Below are positions 21,211 to 32,997 of a DNA stretch of 64,000 nt, piece by piece (positions within the stretch are counted from its first letter, which is position 1; every line of letters starts with the position of its first letter). The stretch is from positions 4,898,001 to 4,962,000 of the forward strand of contig NC_081548.1 in the NCBI RefSeq assembly GCF_901000735.1. Direction: 5' to 3'. The notes below the pieces were generated by a model. The model was not told where the DNA came from. It saw only the letters and a program-made list of their open reading frames with translations, and ran no database searches. This DNA comes from Corylus avellana (taxonomy: Eukaryota; Streptophyta; Magnoliopsida; Fagales; Betulaceae). The position numbers and the translations under genes were made by a program.

Positions 21211-24200
21211 CTAGGTGTTTCTTAATCCCATTGTAGCTACATGCTCTTTGAATTTTTCCAAAGACAATCCTTTGGTCATAGGATCGGCTACCATCTCTGT
21301 TGAGGGTATATATTCAATTTTAATTTCCCCTCTTTCCACTATATCTTGAATATAGTGATAATTTACATCAATATGTTTGCCTTTGGAGCTTTGTGCTCCA
21401 CTTTTTATTAAAGAGATAGCAGACTTGTTATCACAAAACATATTGACTGGCTTACTGTTTAAACCTAAATTTAAACTTTCTACAAAGCGTCTAATCCACA
21501 CTGCATTACTTATTGCTGTGCTGCATGATATATATTCGGCTTCCATAGTGGATTTTGCAACGCAATTTTGTTTCTTGCTTAACCAAGAAATGGCTGTTCC
21601 ACCAAACAAGAATACATATCCACTTGTTGATTTTCTATCATCAGCATCCCCAGCAAAATCCGCATCTGTGAATCCTTTAATTTCTAGATCACTTATACCA
21701 AAACATAAGCCCATGTTTTTAGTACCTTGTAAATATCTAAATATACGTTTTACTGCTTGCCAATGTGTCTTCCCTGGATTAGATTGATATCTGCTTACTA
21801 ATCCCACCGCATAACAAATATCAGGTCTTGTAGTTGTCATTGCATACATGAGACTGCCCACAGCTTGGGCATAGGGGATAGATTCCATCTCTTGAATCTC
21901 TGTCTCATTTTGAGGACACATTGATTTATTCAAGTACTGACCTCTTGAAATAGGTGTTTTTAGAGGTTTACATTCATTCATATTAAACCTCTTAAGTATC
22001 TTTTCCAGATATTTTTCTTGATCCAAATATAATAATTTTAAATTTCTATTTCTAGAAATTTTTATTCCTAAGACATAGGTAGCAGTACCCATATCTTTCA
22101 TTTCAAATTTGGATGACAAAAAAGATTTTGTTTTATTTATCATATCTGGACAGTTACCTGTTAGCAGTATATCGTCTACATATAATGATAATATAGTTAA
22201 TTTATTATTTTCATTACATATGTAAACACAGTGATCTAGTGGACTTACCTCGAAACCAATTTCTAGTATTGCTTGATGGAACTTCAAATACCATTGCCTC
22301 GAAGATTGTTTAAGTCCATATAATGATCTTTTTAATTTGTAGACTTTCTCTTCATGTCCAGTGACCTGAAATCCTTCAGGTTGTTGCATGTAAATTTCTT
22401 CTTTTAATTCTCCATTGAGAAAGGCTGTCTTAACATCTAACTGATGTAATTCCAAATCCATTAATGCTACAATGGACATGATAATCCTCACTGAAGCGAA
22501 TTTTGCCACAGGTGAGTATGTATCAACAAAGTCTACACCGGGTTGCTGAGTAAACCCTTTAGCCACCAATCTAGCTTTGTACTTTTCAAGACTTCCATCA
22601 GCTTTGAATTTTTTTCTTAGAACCCACTTGCATCCAATTGCTTTTCTTTGGCTTGGCAATTCCGTGAGTTCCCACACATCATTTTTCTGAATTGATTCAA
22701 GCTCTTCTTCCATAGCTTTAATCCATTTTTCAGCATCATGACTACTTACAGCTTCTTTAAAATTTCCTGGATCTTCTTGCAAATTTATATCATCTGTACT
22801 TAGCACATAATGATCCTTGAGTGTGGTTGATGGCCGTCTTTGTCTTTTACTCCCACTATTTTGATTATCTATATCCAATTTAGGTGGATCTTTGGATTTT
22901 CTCTTGCTCCCACTATTCCGAATGTCTGTGTTATGTTCTTTTTCTTTCAAAGTAACTTGTGGTGTTTGACATTCAGAATCTTCTTCTTGTAGAAGTCTTA
23001 ATTCATCCATGGGAGTAATTTGATTGGTGTTTTCTAGAAATGCAGCATCCCTGCTTTCTATTAATCCCTTATCTAGATGGTAGAATCTATATCCACTACC
23101 GTTTTCTATATATCTTATAAATCTGCATTCCCATGTTTTACTTTCTAACTTATCCCTTAAAGGTTTTGGAATAAGTACATGTGCCTTACATCCCCACACT
23201 TTGAGGTTGTAAAACTCTGGTTTTATGCCTGTCCAATATTCATAAGGGGTAAGAGGTTTTGATTTGGTTTTGATTCTATTAAGAATATATGCTGCAGTGG
23301 ATAAAGCCTCACCCCAAAAATGAGTGGATAACTCAGCATATGCCATCATGGATCTTGTCATATCCATTAAAGTTCTATTCCTTCTTTCTGCAATCCCATT
23401 TTGTTGAGGCTTATAAGGCATTGTATATAAATGTCTTATTCCACTTTCTCTGCAAAAGGAATCTATGGCTTCATATTCACCTCCCCTATCATTATTCAAG
23501 TTTTTAATAGACCTTCCCAATTGTTTTTCTACCTCTAATTTATATTCTTTAAATTTTTCAATTGCATCAGATTTATGTTTGATAAGGTAGATATGTCCAT
23601 ATCTTGAATAATCATCTGTAAAGGTAATAAAGTATTCCATTCCTCTATGTGTTTTAGTTCTTAAAGGACCACATATGTCATAATGAATTACTTCTAATAA
23701 TTCTGATGATTTTCAGTGTTTTGAAAAAGATTTACTAATCATTTTTCCCTTAATACATGATTCACATATATTAAAATCTTCATAATTAATTCTAGGTAGT
23801 AATCCACTCTTACTCATTCTTTTCATTTTATTTTTGTTGATGTGGCCTAATCTTAAATGCCATAAAAAAGAACTATCTTCAGACACATATGAATACTGTG
23901 AAATGGGATCTTTATTATCAACTTTGAGTAAATACATATTGTCTATCTTTACTCCCTTAACAGATATTTTTCCCTTACAAGTATAGACCTTACCAGATTT
24001 AAACTTAATGCCATATCCTTTGCTATCTAATACGGGAACAGATATTAGATTTTTCCGGATATTTGGCACATATAGTACATTGTGTAAAACAACAGAAGAC
24101 CCTTTAACATAAATCTTACATTTTCCTTCGCCTAGCACATCACTGTAAGTATTGTTGCCCATGTACACTCTGTGTTCTCCGACCTTTTTCTCTTTGAAAT

Positions 24201-25125
24201 CTAGGAAGAATTCTCGGTCTCTTGTAATATGTCTAGTTGCTGCCGAGTCTATCCACCAAGAATTTGAAGTCGGTTCTGTCATCATCACTTCAGTAATGGT
24301 CATTACTATTTCTTTCTGTTTCTTGTCACCGTTGTTCTTTGGACAATTTGCCTTGAAATGCCCCATTTTTCCACATTTGTAACATGCTCCTTTTATTTTA
24401 TTTTTACCTTTCGGCTTACCTTTCCATTTCTTTTTGAACTTTCTTGGCTTGCCTTTGTATGCTGGAGCATGTGAAGTCTGAGTATTGATTTGAGCCATCA
24501 TGAGGTTGCTGGATTGTCCTTCTCTCCTTCTTCTTTTCATCCTTTCTTCTTCTAATACAAGCAAAACTGGTAAGGAAATTATAGATATTTCTTTTCCACT
24601 ATGGGTTAGTGATGTTATCACATGTTCCCAAGATAGAGGAAGACCATTAAGTATTGTGGTTACTTGCATTTTGTCGGATATTGGATGACCGACAGATGCA
24701 AGTTCCTTTGCAATGAGTTCCATTTGGTTTACAAAGTCACCCACATAGTTATCCTCACTCATACGTGCACTATTATATTTATCTAATAATAGTTGTATGT
24801 GAGTATCAGACCTAGGGCCATACTTTTCCTCTAATGCTTCCATTATTTCCTTAGCAGTCTCGTATCCTTCAAAGAGTGGGATGATATTATCTTTCATGCT
24901 ATGGAGGAGAGTGGCCTTTGCCATTAGGTCATCTTCCATCCATTTTTCCTTTTTCTTGACAGCATCATCATTTTTCTCATCTTCGACTTCAGGTCTTTTT
25001 GATGTGAGAGTGTGTAAAGTTCTCTCATGTGTCAGTACATAAGAGATATGTCGTTTCCACATTCTAAAATTGATTCCATTAAGGCTTTCGACCTTTGAGG
25101 AATCTATACCGCTTTTAATAGCCAT
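21211..25125 (-). pseudogene. Copia gag-pol polyprotein with one in-frame stop
   Basis: One continuous frame of about 1304 codons interrupted only by TGA at 23715-23713, located between the integrase zinc domain and its catalytic core. Gag (from Met at 25125) has the LTR-copia gag fold and a knuckle CYKCGKMGHFKANC (about 24350-24395). Protease shows WWIDSAATRHIT, with Ala where DSG is usual. Integrase shows HLRLGHINKNKM, TDDYSRYG, NDRGGEYE and PQQNGIAERRN; RT shows YVDDILLTG (about 22150-22192); RNase H shows DADFAGDADDRKS and MEAEYIS. The domain order is copia. A single nonsense change in an otherwise open polyprotein suggests recent activity or mobilisation in trans by a relative. Confidence 0.93.
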
Positions 25126-25300
25126 TTTATAATGTGGATACGATAAACTTAATATAAATACTAATATTTGTTTACTATAACTGTAATGTATCAGATATTA
25201 CATACATACACACCAACAGAAAAATTAAAAATGTACTTCTACGTTATTACAAACCAACAAATAAAAATAGATAAGTTTATTTATTTTTATTTTTTTGAGA

Positions 25301-26580
25301 TCAGTCGTCTCTAGGATAGGTCAGCCTTGCCTGATAATCATTCATGCAAGCCCTGTAATATGGACGGTTTGGAACTACCGGTATGAACTGGTCACCTCTT
25401 GGTGGAAGTGTGTATCGATTATTGCCCATTGGCCACAAATCCCTTGGACTTTGCTCAACTGTCCTTACGATCCTCAAAGGACGTGGACCCCTCAAGCGTC
25501 TATCACTTGAAATCTCGGATTGAGCCAAATCTGGTACTGTGAACTCCACTTCCTTATGCTCTGTAGGTGACAGCCAACACGAACGAAAAAACCTCCGATT
25601 AGATTGCCTCTGACCTTGATGAGAAGACTCACCCCTTTCCCAATTATATTTTTGGGAATTATAATTTGAAAACCCTGTAATACTCTTGCCCCTTAAATTA
25701 ACTTTCCAATGCCTTTGAAATGAGTTAAATCGGAGCTGTAATGAGTGAGAACGGGTCAAAAAACTACCTGGAGGTCGAAAATGGTGGAATTTTTGGTACT
25801 GTTGAGCAAAACCGGGTCGGATCCAACCGGAATTGGGCGGGCCGGGTCTTCGGGCGTGCCACGCGCCTATCACGCGCTGCACAGGTCTGGCGCGTGGCGG
25901 GTTGAACTGCGGGCGCGTGGCGGGTTGAAAACGCGGGCTGGATCGGCGCTCCGGGTCGGATCGGACCTCTAGGTCCAATCGGGGCTCCTGGTAGCAATTC
26001 GGGTCTCGGGTCGGTTCTGACCCGATTGTACTGGGCTGAAAATGGGCTTGATCCGATTGAGCTTGGGCCCCTTTTTCTTGGGCTTGGGCTCTCAGTACGG
26101 ATTTTCGGGCCGTATGCTTCCACTTGGGCCCGGTTCGGGTCACTTCTTGGGTCGGGTTTTGAAAATCCGAAACGGTGTCGTTTTTGGATTTATCCAAAAC
26201 AACGTCGTGTCGTTTTTTACGCGCTTGCTCGAGAGTTCGAATTTTGGCGTCGTTTCGGTATCAAACGACGTCGTCCCGAATGGGACTGTAGACGTTCTCT
26301 GCTGAGAACGAAACGGCGTCGTTCCTTTGAAGGGGAACGACGTCGTTTGGAGATGATGGGGCGCGCCCCTCTGGAGACGCCGAAACGGCGTCGTTCCGGG
26401 GGGCTGTAATGCGCGCCCCTGGGTCAGACGCCTGAACGGCGTCGTTCCAATTAAATGGAACGGCGCCGTTTGGGATACCTGACGCAGGGGGGTCCTTTCC
26501 CCTTTCACTGTTGATCAAAACGGTGTAGTTTTGATCAACAGTGGTTTTATCTCCAGAAAAACTCCCAAAACAGCGATTTT
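25301..26580 (-). pseudogene. Leader ORF 2 of the copia element: basic, repeat-bearing, one stop
   Basis: A frame of about 425 codons in the leader, upstream of gag on the same strand, open from about 26577 to the stop at 25301 except for TGA at 26263-26261. The first third contains a peptide repeat, NDAV or NDVV every 12-17 residues, encoded by the palindromic DNA array. The last 298 residues are Arg/Pro/Gln-rich and basic, with patches such as RPQFNPPRARPVQR. I recognise no family. It could be a leader protein, an exon spliced to leader ORF 1, or a frame kept open by repeat structure rather than selection. The same-frame single stop parallels that of gag-pol. Confidence 0.4.
26171..26545. 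repeat. Array of AACGNCGTCGTT palindromes and nested hairpins
   Basis: About ten variants of a 12-bp near-palindrome: AACGGTGTCGTT (26171), AACGACGTCGTC (26264), AACGGCGTCGTT (26312, 26384, 26435), AACGACGTCGTT (26336), AACGGCGCCGTT (26459), AACGGTGTAGTT (26519), plus looser copies near 26200 and 26246. Neighbours form hairpins: 26312-26347 and 26435-26470 each pair over about 14 bp with a 6-8 nt loop, and about 26507-26542 pairs over 16 bp (TGTTGATCAAAAC arms). A GCGCGCCCCT-led unit repeats directly at 26361 and 26411, 50 bp apart. It is much more GC-rich than the surroundings. Confidence 0.85.
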
Positions 26581-26686
26581 TTTAAGAAAAAATTACAGAA
26601 TTATTTTCTAAAAAATCAGAATTTTTAATTTCATCAACCCTAGAATTATTTTCTTCCCAAGAATTATTTTCTTCCCAAAAATTATT

Positions 26687-27061
26687 TTATTTCCAAGAAG
26701 AACCAGAAACCGCACATTTGGTTGGGGATGATTCACCAACGACGTCAAAACCGGGAGGAGGAGAATTTTGGCTTTGAAGATCCACCGAAGGAGATGCATC
26801 AAATGGAGTTGCAAAGAATTCCTTCCAGTATTTTTGTTCCAATAAATAGCATTTCTTCAAAGTTTCAAAATCTCTCGTAAATTTTGATCCACCAACAGTA
26901 ACTTTGAGTAGTTCATGTGGGTTCGAGATGATCAAATGTAAATTGTAAAACGCCACAGAAGATGCCAATCCTAGACTTTGTCTGTTGATGGTTTGCAGAA
27001 TTTCCCTCATGTACTCTCTATTTTCTTCATCAGAATCTTGTTTTTCTTCTTTGTCTTCCAT
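26687..27061 (-). CDS. Leader ORF 1 of the copia element
   Basis: The ATG at 27061-27059 begins 9 bp past the PBS; the frame gives 124 residues with TAA at 26689-26687. The start is acidic (MEDKEEKQDSDEEN), followed by a helical region with FYNLHLIISNPHELLK and CYLLEQKYWKEFF, then a Pro/Ser-rich end. I do not recognise the family. The frame is intact and sits just upstream of the palindrome array and leader ORF 2; the two may be exons of one leader product. It is unusual for copia elements, which normally start with gag. Confidence 0.5.
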   Translation of the reverse strand: MEDKEEKQDSDEENREYMREILQTINRQSLGLASSVAFYNLHLIISNPHELLKVTVGGSKFTRDFETLKKCYLLEQKYWKEFFATPFDASPSVDLQSQNSPPPGFDVVGESSPTKCAVSGSSWK

Positions 27062-27070
27062 AACCTTAAC

Positions 27071-27082
27071 GCTCTGATACCA
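27071..27082 (-). other. Primer binding site (initiator Met tRNA)
   Basis: The minus strand reads TGGTATCAGAGC, the standard plant copia site complementary to the 3' end of initiator Met tRNA, 1 bp inside the 5' LTR. Confidence 0.97.
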
Positions 27083-27083
27083 C

Positions 27084-27347
27084 TGTAGAAATATGTTGAA
27101 TGTATGATCTTGTTTGTAGGAATCTCCCGTTAGGGTGGATATCCAATGGAGGACAAAAGCAACGTGATAATGAGAGAATGAAAATTGACGGACGTTCATC
27201 TCATTATCAAACTCTATTTATAGAGTTTGAATATGACTCTTCATCAAGAGTCACAACTTGTCACTCTATCATAACCTCCATGGAAGGTTGTGATTGGCTA
27301 TGGGAATGACCACACTAGTTATGGTGTGATCACCCTTTAAACCATCA
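27084..27347 (-). repeat. 5' LTR of the second copia element
   Basis: 264 bp, same termini as the LTR at 20356 and the same length. Differences are a few substitutions and small changes near 27105 and 27183. Its outer edge at 27347 is exactly where the inverted-repeat arm begins. Confidence 0.95.
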
Positions 27348-28210
27348 GGTTCTACCCTTGTTCTCGAAAGTCTTACTTACAAAACTTGTAACTCTCACAA
27401 GACTAAATTTGTAACTGGCCCGCCAACCCGCTCACCCTCTCACCACAAAATCTCTAACCTTCTTCTATCAAATCACCTTCACGAACGAACCTTATTAGGT
27501 CCTTCTCAACCTATAGCCAATGACAACAAGCTAGTGAAGCTGGCCTTTGGACAGATGTAGGAGTGATGCAAAAGGAAATATGGAATAGGGTCAAATTTTG
27601 TTCTTGGCCGTCTGGACCACTTCAAAACTTCACTTGTCTCACATGGAATGTGCCATGTTTGATAATATATACACCACCACTTTTGTTCAATTGGTGCGCA
27701 TTTGGTTAGAGCAAATACGCCTCCAGAATACAACCGAGCTCATAAAATACTATGATGTTTGACTGTGTTTTGCACAAAACGAAATCATACCAGAACACCC
27801 TTAGATTTTTCTATTCTGACAAGAAGATTAGAATTTTATTTCGGCACAAAAAAAAAAAAAAAAAAAAAACACAAAATTTGTGTGAGAGAGAAGGATTTTT
27901 AAGAGAGATACACAAAATTACAAATGAAGAAGTGTCTGTTCAATCAACCTGACTGTTCACGTAGATGGTTTTAGTGCCTGTTCATTAAGATACTTGTATT
28001 ATCATAATTAACAAAGTGTCTATTATTAACAGACATGCTTTTTCATGATTAACGAAGAAAGAAGTATCTTTGTATAAAGAAACTACAAAGGAAAGTGAAA
28101 TGTTAGTGGGGAATCCACTGGAAAACATATTTGAAGAAAGTGATTGAGGTAGGGTTATGCAAGGTAGCTTCCTAGTGGATCACAGCACCAAAATAAAATA
28201 ACATAAATGA

Positions 28211-28595
28211 CAAACTTCAGAAAATTTCTTTGAACTTCTATTCGTTTGATACTATTCTCTCAAACTTTAAAACTCTCATGATATCGAACTTTCAATTTTT
28301 TTCAAATATCCTATTCCATTAAGATTTTTCCTTAATTTTTGTCAAAATGCCCAAAATACCCTTGATTATTTTTTATAAAAAAAATAAAATTGCAAAGATT
28401 TTTACAATTTTTTGTTGTATTTTTTATTAAAAAAAAGGGGGTATTTCGGGAACTTCAACAATATTTAACGGAAAATTTTAACAAAATTGGGTAATTGAAA
28501 GAAATTAAAAGTTCGATACCTTTCATTGAGAGTTTTTGAACTTTAGAAATGTACTTTCAAAACGAGTGAAAGTTTAAGGAGGTTTTGTAAAGTTT
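28211..28595. mobile_element. Long-TIR MITE in the left arm
   Basis: Ends form an imperfect inverted repeat: CAAACTTCAGAAAATTTC ... with the reverse of GGAGGTTTTGTAAAGTTT; both halves hold TTTGAACTTCTA- or CGTTTTGAAAGTAC-like words. No coding sequence. A mirror copy lies at about 38931-39318 in the right arm. Confidence 0.55.
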
Positions 28596-29449
28596 AAAAA
28601 AATAAAAAAAAATAAAAAAAAAAAATAAAAAAAAGGAAATAACATGCTTGCCTCATTCTCACGACTGCAAAAGTTTGATAATTGCGAATAGAAAACTACA
28701 AAAAGGTTTGTTATGGTATCAAATTCCTGTGATTTGAAGCATAAAATATTTAGTTGGAATGTGAGTCATCATGAGGTCGAACACACAAAAGAAAGAACAG
28801 AAAGGGAGGAGGATGCCCCATTCTTAATCTACATTAATATATGGTAATAAATAGAGTGTAATCTTTTCGTCACGAGCATCTATTTTATATCGATAGATTT
28901 GACCCGTTTTAAGTGACTTTTTACCAACAAACTTAGCATGTTTTAAAAAGTCTTAAAACATGTTACGTTAGCTGGTATGTTAATATAAAATAGATGTGGT
29001 AAATAATTATCAAAAGTATCATTACTGATGTATGACGACATTTATCTATATTTTCGGTGAAAACAAAAATAAGAAAAATATCATAAATAATGTTGGAGTA
29101 ATGCCGCTTGATTAGAATTTTATCTGTTCTCGGATAATGGAAGTACAAAAGGAAAAATTTGTCACCATTCTAGCTTATTATCAATTATATTTTATTTTCT
29201 ATTTTAGATTAGGACTAGATTTACTATTAATTATTGCTAGGATTATATTTACTTTCTCTGCAAGTATTTAAATTCTATATATATATATGTAAATTTGTTG
29301 ATCTAAAACACAAAATCAATTACATTATTATCAAATCAGAAAATTTCTATCAAATATTATGCTGAGTATATCTTTCTTAGGCATGCAGACTTATTTTATC
29401 TTTTAAATATTTTGGTCAAAAGACACAAATGTTTTTGGTTATTTTTACT

Positions 29450-29683
29450 AGAGGCCTGTTTGAGATTGTGTTTGATGGGCCTAACAGTGCTTTTAACACT
29501 CAAAAAATTTGTTTGAAGAAAAAAAATTCGTTTGGTAAAAAAATAAAAGCGTTTTTAATGGTCCAAAATGCCTAAAAATGATCAAAATGCAATTTTGGCA
29601 AAAGCTTAAAAATGAAACTTTTGCCCAAAAACGTTTTTTGACTTAAAAGTTCTATTTCTTAAATGCAATTCCAAACAAGCTCT
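29450..29683. mobile_element. Short MITE in the left arm
   Basis: Starts AGAGGCCTGTTTGAGATTG and ends CAATTCCAAACAAGCTCT, an imperfect terminal inverted repeat of 18-19 bp around T/A-rich filler. The mirror copy is at 37851-38084. Superfamily uncertain (hAT-like by the GCTTGTTTGG terminal word). Confidence 0.6.
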
Positions 29684-29701
29684 AAAGTCTTCCACTATGG
29701 C

Positions 29702-29738
<37 letters not shown>

Positions 29739-31563
29739 TAATTACGGCAAGACACTATCACACAAAAGAGAATTAAATACAAATGAGAAATTTCTCTAAA
29801 TTCTCTTCTAAAGTGCTGTACGACACACCAAGCTTGTGAGAATACAAAGCTAGAAGAAACTTGTGCATAAAATTGTCTGTAGAAAACTCTTTTCTCTTCC
29901 TTCTCAAATTGGACCGAATGACTTCTTCCATATGAAAGCCAACAATGACAAGTCAGAGCTTGCGCAAAAAGCTAAGAGAGACAACACATATCGTTAAAAG
30001 AGGGCCACATAATTAACAACAACCAACAATGGGGCCAACATTGATCTATTTTTCAAAACTCATATAATAACATTGTTGGCTATTAAAGTTTGAGGAATGA
30101 TATTTGTTATCAAACGCTCACAGCATAACAAGTTCTATAATAATTTACTTATTAAATCATGGACTTACGCAAGTGTTTTAGTTTAGCAGGTTTGATGGAC
30201 TGTTGGGTTGAGCATTTCGCTGAGATGAAAATGCCAACTCATATAGACAGGTTTGCGTAGAATAGTTAGAAGATGTTAATGTTGTAGTTATTTTTATATT
30301 GATGATAATAGTTGATGTTGATGCAGTGTTTAGATTCAACTCAAATCATTTTTATTCCGCGTTCCGCTATATAATTACTCTAAAAAGTTGGTGTTTGAGG
30401 GAGTATATCCAATTAGTTATTAGTTAATTAATAATTAGAATGAAGGAACTACAAGCAACCCTTCGAGTTAATTATATCAATTAATTAAAATTTTGGGGCA
30501 TTTCCTAATATCCCTAGGTTATAAGTTAATTTAGGAGATGGATCAAAAACCCATTAAAAATGAAATAAGACTATCCTTAATATATTTTTTTGAATTGTCA
30601 ATTTTATTCTTAATATATTTTTTTTTAAAAAAAAAAATTGTACTAAAAACTATATTTTTATTTCTCACCATTGACATAACAGTCTCAACTAATTCTTGAA
30701 TTAGTACTTATTAAAAAAAAAAATTTAACTGTCACATTAAATAAAAATGTAATTTTTATCATTTTTATAACAAAATAAAAAAAGTGCATGTTACACGTTG
30801 TCCTTTGAGTCCCTCATAGACTTTGGAGAAGTCTTACACATTTCAAATTTTTTTTCTTCCAAAAGTTAGTTTATAAATAATGTATCATCATCTCATGAAT
30901 TGACGATACACTTCTCAAAATAATAAAATTTCATGGATTGGATAGTATTTCTCTAAACTTTGTGACAAATAATTGAAATGGACGGTTAGTGATGACGAGG
31001 GTTGACAACAACATCAAAGTATGTGGGTAGCATTTTTTTGTCACTGAGGTTTTTTGAATAAGAATCCCACTTCTCAAAAAAATATGTGGATTCAGCTGGG
31101 CGCGAGTTGAAGCCTCAAGGGGTATATCCGGCATTATGTTTTGAAAAACGAAGGGTGTTTGTCTCAATTTGGTACTAACTTTTTTAATTGTCTGGTCAGT
31201 AAATTATGAATAAATTCATCCTCAAATACGTAGGACCACATGTCCGTTTCATGGATTCGACAATGAATTTTGCGAGCAAGAAATGTGAGAGAAAAGCAAG
31301 ATAAGGAGCGGGTGGTTCTATGTCAGTATTAGATACTTACGTCTATCACTCTATATTAATTACGCTTCTCAATAATTTCTTTAAAATTGTACATAGATTC
31401 TCAAATTAAGAAATTTAGGTCATTTCTAAGCATTGAAACGCTTTAAAAATATCATATATCAAGGTAGTCATAAAAAATTTCTCTCCCAACCGATATTTAA
31501 CTCAGTTTTCAGCTATAACATACAAAATTTTTAATATATGACATTTTTGAAGCGTTTTGATGT

Positions 31564-31663
31564 NNNNNNNNNNNNNNNNNNNNNNNNNNNNNNNNNNNNN
31601 NNNNNNNNNNNNNNNNNNNNNNNNNNNNNNNNNNNNNNNNNNNNNNNNNNNNNNNNNNNNNNN
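31564..31663. other. Assembly gap 2 (100 N)
   Basis: Exactly 100 N. The left arm runs in from the left; a CACTA terminus lies on the right. Confidence 0.99.
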
Positions 31664-32055
31664 GGCCAAATCGCCACGTCACAAATTTTCTGACGTGGCA
31701 TTTCTGCCACGTCAGAAAATTTGCTGAGGTGTCCAATCCTAAACGTAATAAAAAATTTTGACGTTGCATTATGCCACGTCAGAATTTTCTGACGTGGCAT
31801 TTCTGCCACGTCAGAAAATTTCTGACGTGTCGAAAATGCAACGTCAGAAAAAATTTACTGACGTGTTAGTGGGTAACACGTCAGAATTTTCTGACGTGTT
31901 GCCTACTCACACGTCAGGAAATTTTTTTTCCTGACACCTACGTTTCTGACACTCGACACGCGTCAGAAACAACCCGTCAGAAAAATTTTCTGACGTGTCG
32001 GACACTAGAACACGTCAGGAAACTCATGTCAGGAAAAAATGGTTTTTTTGTAGTG
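31664..32055. mobile_element. Right end of a CACTA (En/Spm) element
   Basis: The stretch is packed with subterminal repeats of TGACGTG and CACGTCA in both orientations, alternating with AGAAAATTT and AGAATTTTC, and ends GTTTTTTTGTAGTG at 32055, the complement of the CACTACAAAAAAAC terminus. The rest of the element is lost in the gap or absent. Such arrays are the usual transposase-binding region of CACTA ends. Confidence 0.85.
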
Positions 32056-32280
32056 TATTCTGGTTTAGATTTTGAAACTTAGATCTGTTTGGTTACGGGA
32101 CTAACGTACTCTTATCCCAGACTAATGTAATTTGCGAACAAGATATTCTTGATGTAAGGAGAAAAAATAATAATAATAATAATCAAAAGAGGCCAAGTTG
32201 CCAAAAAAAAAAAAAAAAAATCAAAACATCAAAAGAGTTGCCCATCCATTGGCCCGTAGTTGGCCTATTTTTGCTTGGCT

Positions 32281-32490
32281 TTGTGGTATTGTTTAAAACC
32301 CAGGCCATTGTAGCCCACACTTAGCTCTCACTTCAGCCCAAAGTTGGCTTTCACCTTAGCCCAAAGTTGGCTATCTTTTTAATTGACATTTGTGGTATTA
32401 TTTAAAACCCAGGCCCACTTCAGCCCACAGTTGACTCTCATTTGAGCCCAAAGTTGGCTCTTCTTTTTGGCCCATAGATGGCCCTCTTTT
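32281..32490. repeat. Two-copy tandem repeat, 109-bp period
   Basis: TTGTGGTATT-TTTAAAACCCAGGCC units start at 32281 and 32390, each followed by AGCCCA-AGTTGGCT words. The block lies upstream of the copia LTR at 32567 and may be its 3' internal sequence. Confidence 0.6.
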
Positions 32491-32566
32491 GTATTGTTTT
32501 GTCATCTTAAAAAAAAAAAAAATTCAAACTCAAGGTTTCATCTTCCACCTTGAGTTTGAGGGAGAA

Positions 32567-32862
32567 TGTTAGAGAATATTAGGGGATTTGATTTTATTGT
32601 AATTGATTGTATTAATCTTCTATAATCAGATTTTATGATAAATCAAATTTGATTGATTTTATTGTAATTAGATTTGTAGGTAATCAAATTACTTTGATTT
32701 GATTACCAAACTTATCTACCACAATTCTCCTATAAATAGGAGTACCATGTATTGTGAAAGACATCAAGCAATAAGAGCAAAATGTAGCCATTTGGGCTTT
32801 ATCTGTGGACGTAGATCATAGACCGAACCACGTAAAATATTTTGTCTATTTTATTAATGGGC
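32567..32862 (+). repeat. Isolated copia LTR with preceding polypurine tract
   Basis: Starts TGTTAGAGAATATTAGGGG directly after a purine-rich tract (TTGAGTTTGAGGGAGAA), has a TATA box CCTATAAATAGG (32730-32741) and an LTR-like end around 32855-32865. No gag-pol is nearby, so it is a truncated element. It lies just before the PDR exon, so it probably sits in an intron of that gene. The end coordinate is approximate. Confidence 0.6.
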
Positions 32863-32997
32863 AATGCTAGGTGTTCTCCGGTGTTTTTTTAGTGTTCTCC
32901 TAGTCATAGGTGGATATTATTTTATAAAAAATAAAAAAGAAAGTTACTCTTATTTCAATCACTTAGTATCAATTGGACTAAATTTAACTTGTGACAG

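Larger units (their letters stand above)
20356..27347 (-). mobile_element. Ty1/copia element, structurally complete, with enlarged leader
   Basis: A 6992-bp element with two 264-bp LTRs, a PBS complementary to initiator Met tRNA, a polypurine tract, gag-pol, and an unusually long 5' leader of about 1.95 kb that holds two extra frames and a palindrome array. The 5-bp flanks (GGAAG left, GGTTC right) do not match, so no target duplication survives; the element is recombined, rearranged or its flank has changed. The right end abuts the large inverted repeat exactly. Confidence 0.93.
27348..31563. repeat. Left arm of a 4.2-kb inverted duplication
   Basis: Reverse complement of 35963-40174, compared by eye at many places: the 27506-27733 region matches 39804-40031, 28963-29148 matches 38382-38567, and 30931-31167 matches 36331-36516. 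Sampled stretches are nearly identical apart from substitutions, small indels and homopolymer lengths. The arm includes a (TA)n run (29706-29733), two MITEs and no recognisable gene. It starts at the copia LTR edge and ends in gap 2, so its inner limit is hidden. Confidence 0.9.

Noticed and set aside
27506..27733. 75-residue ORF conserved in both inverted-repeat arms
   Set aside because: Its conservation follows from the recent duplication of the whole arm, not from selection on the frame.
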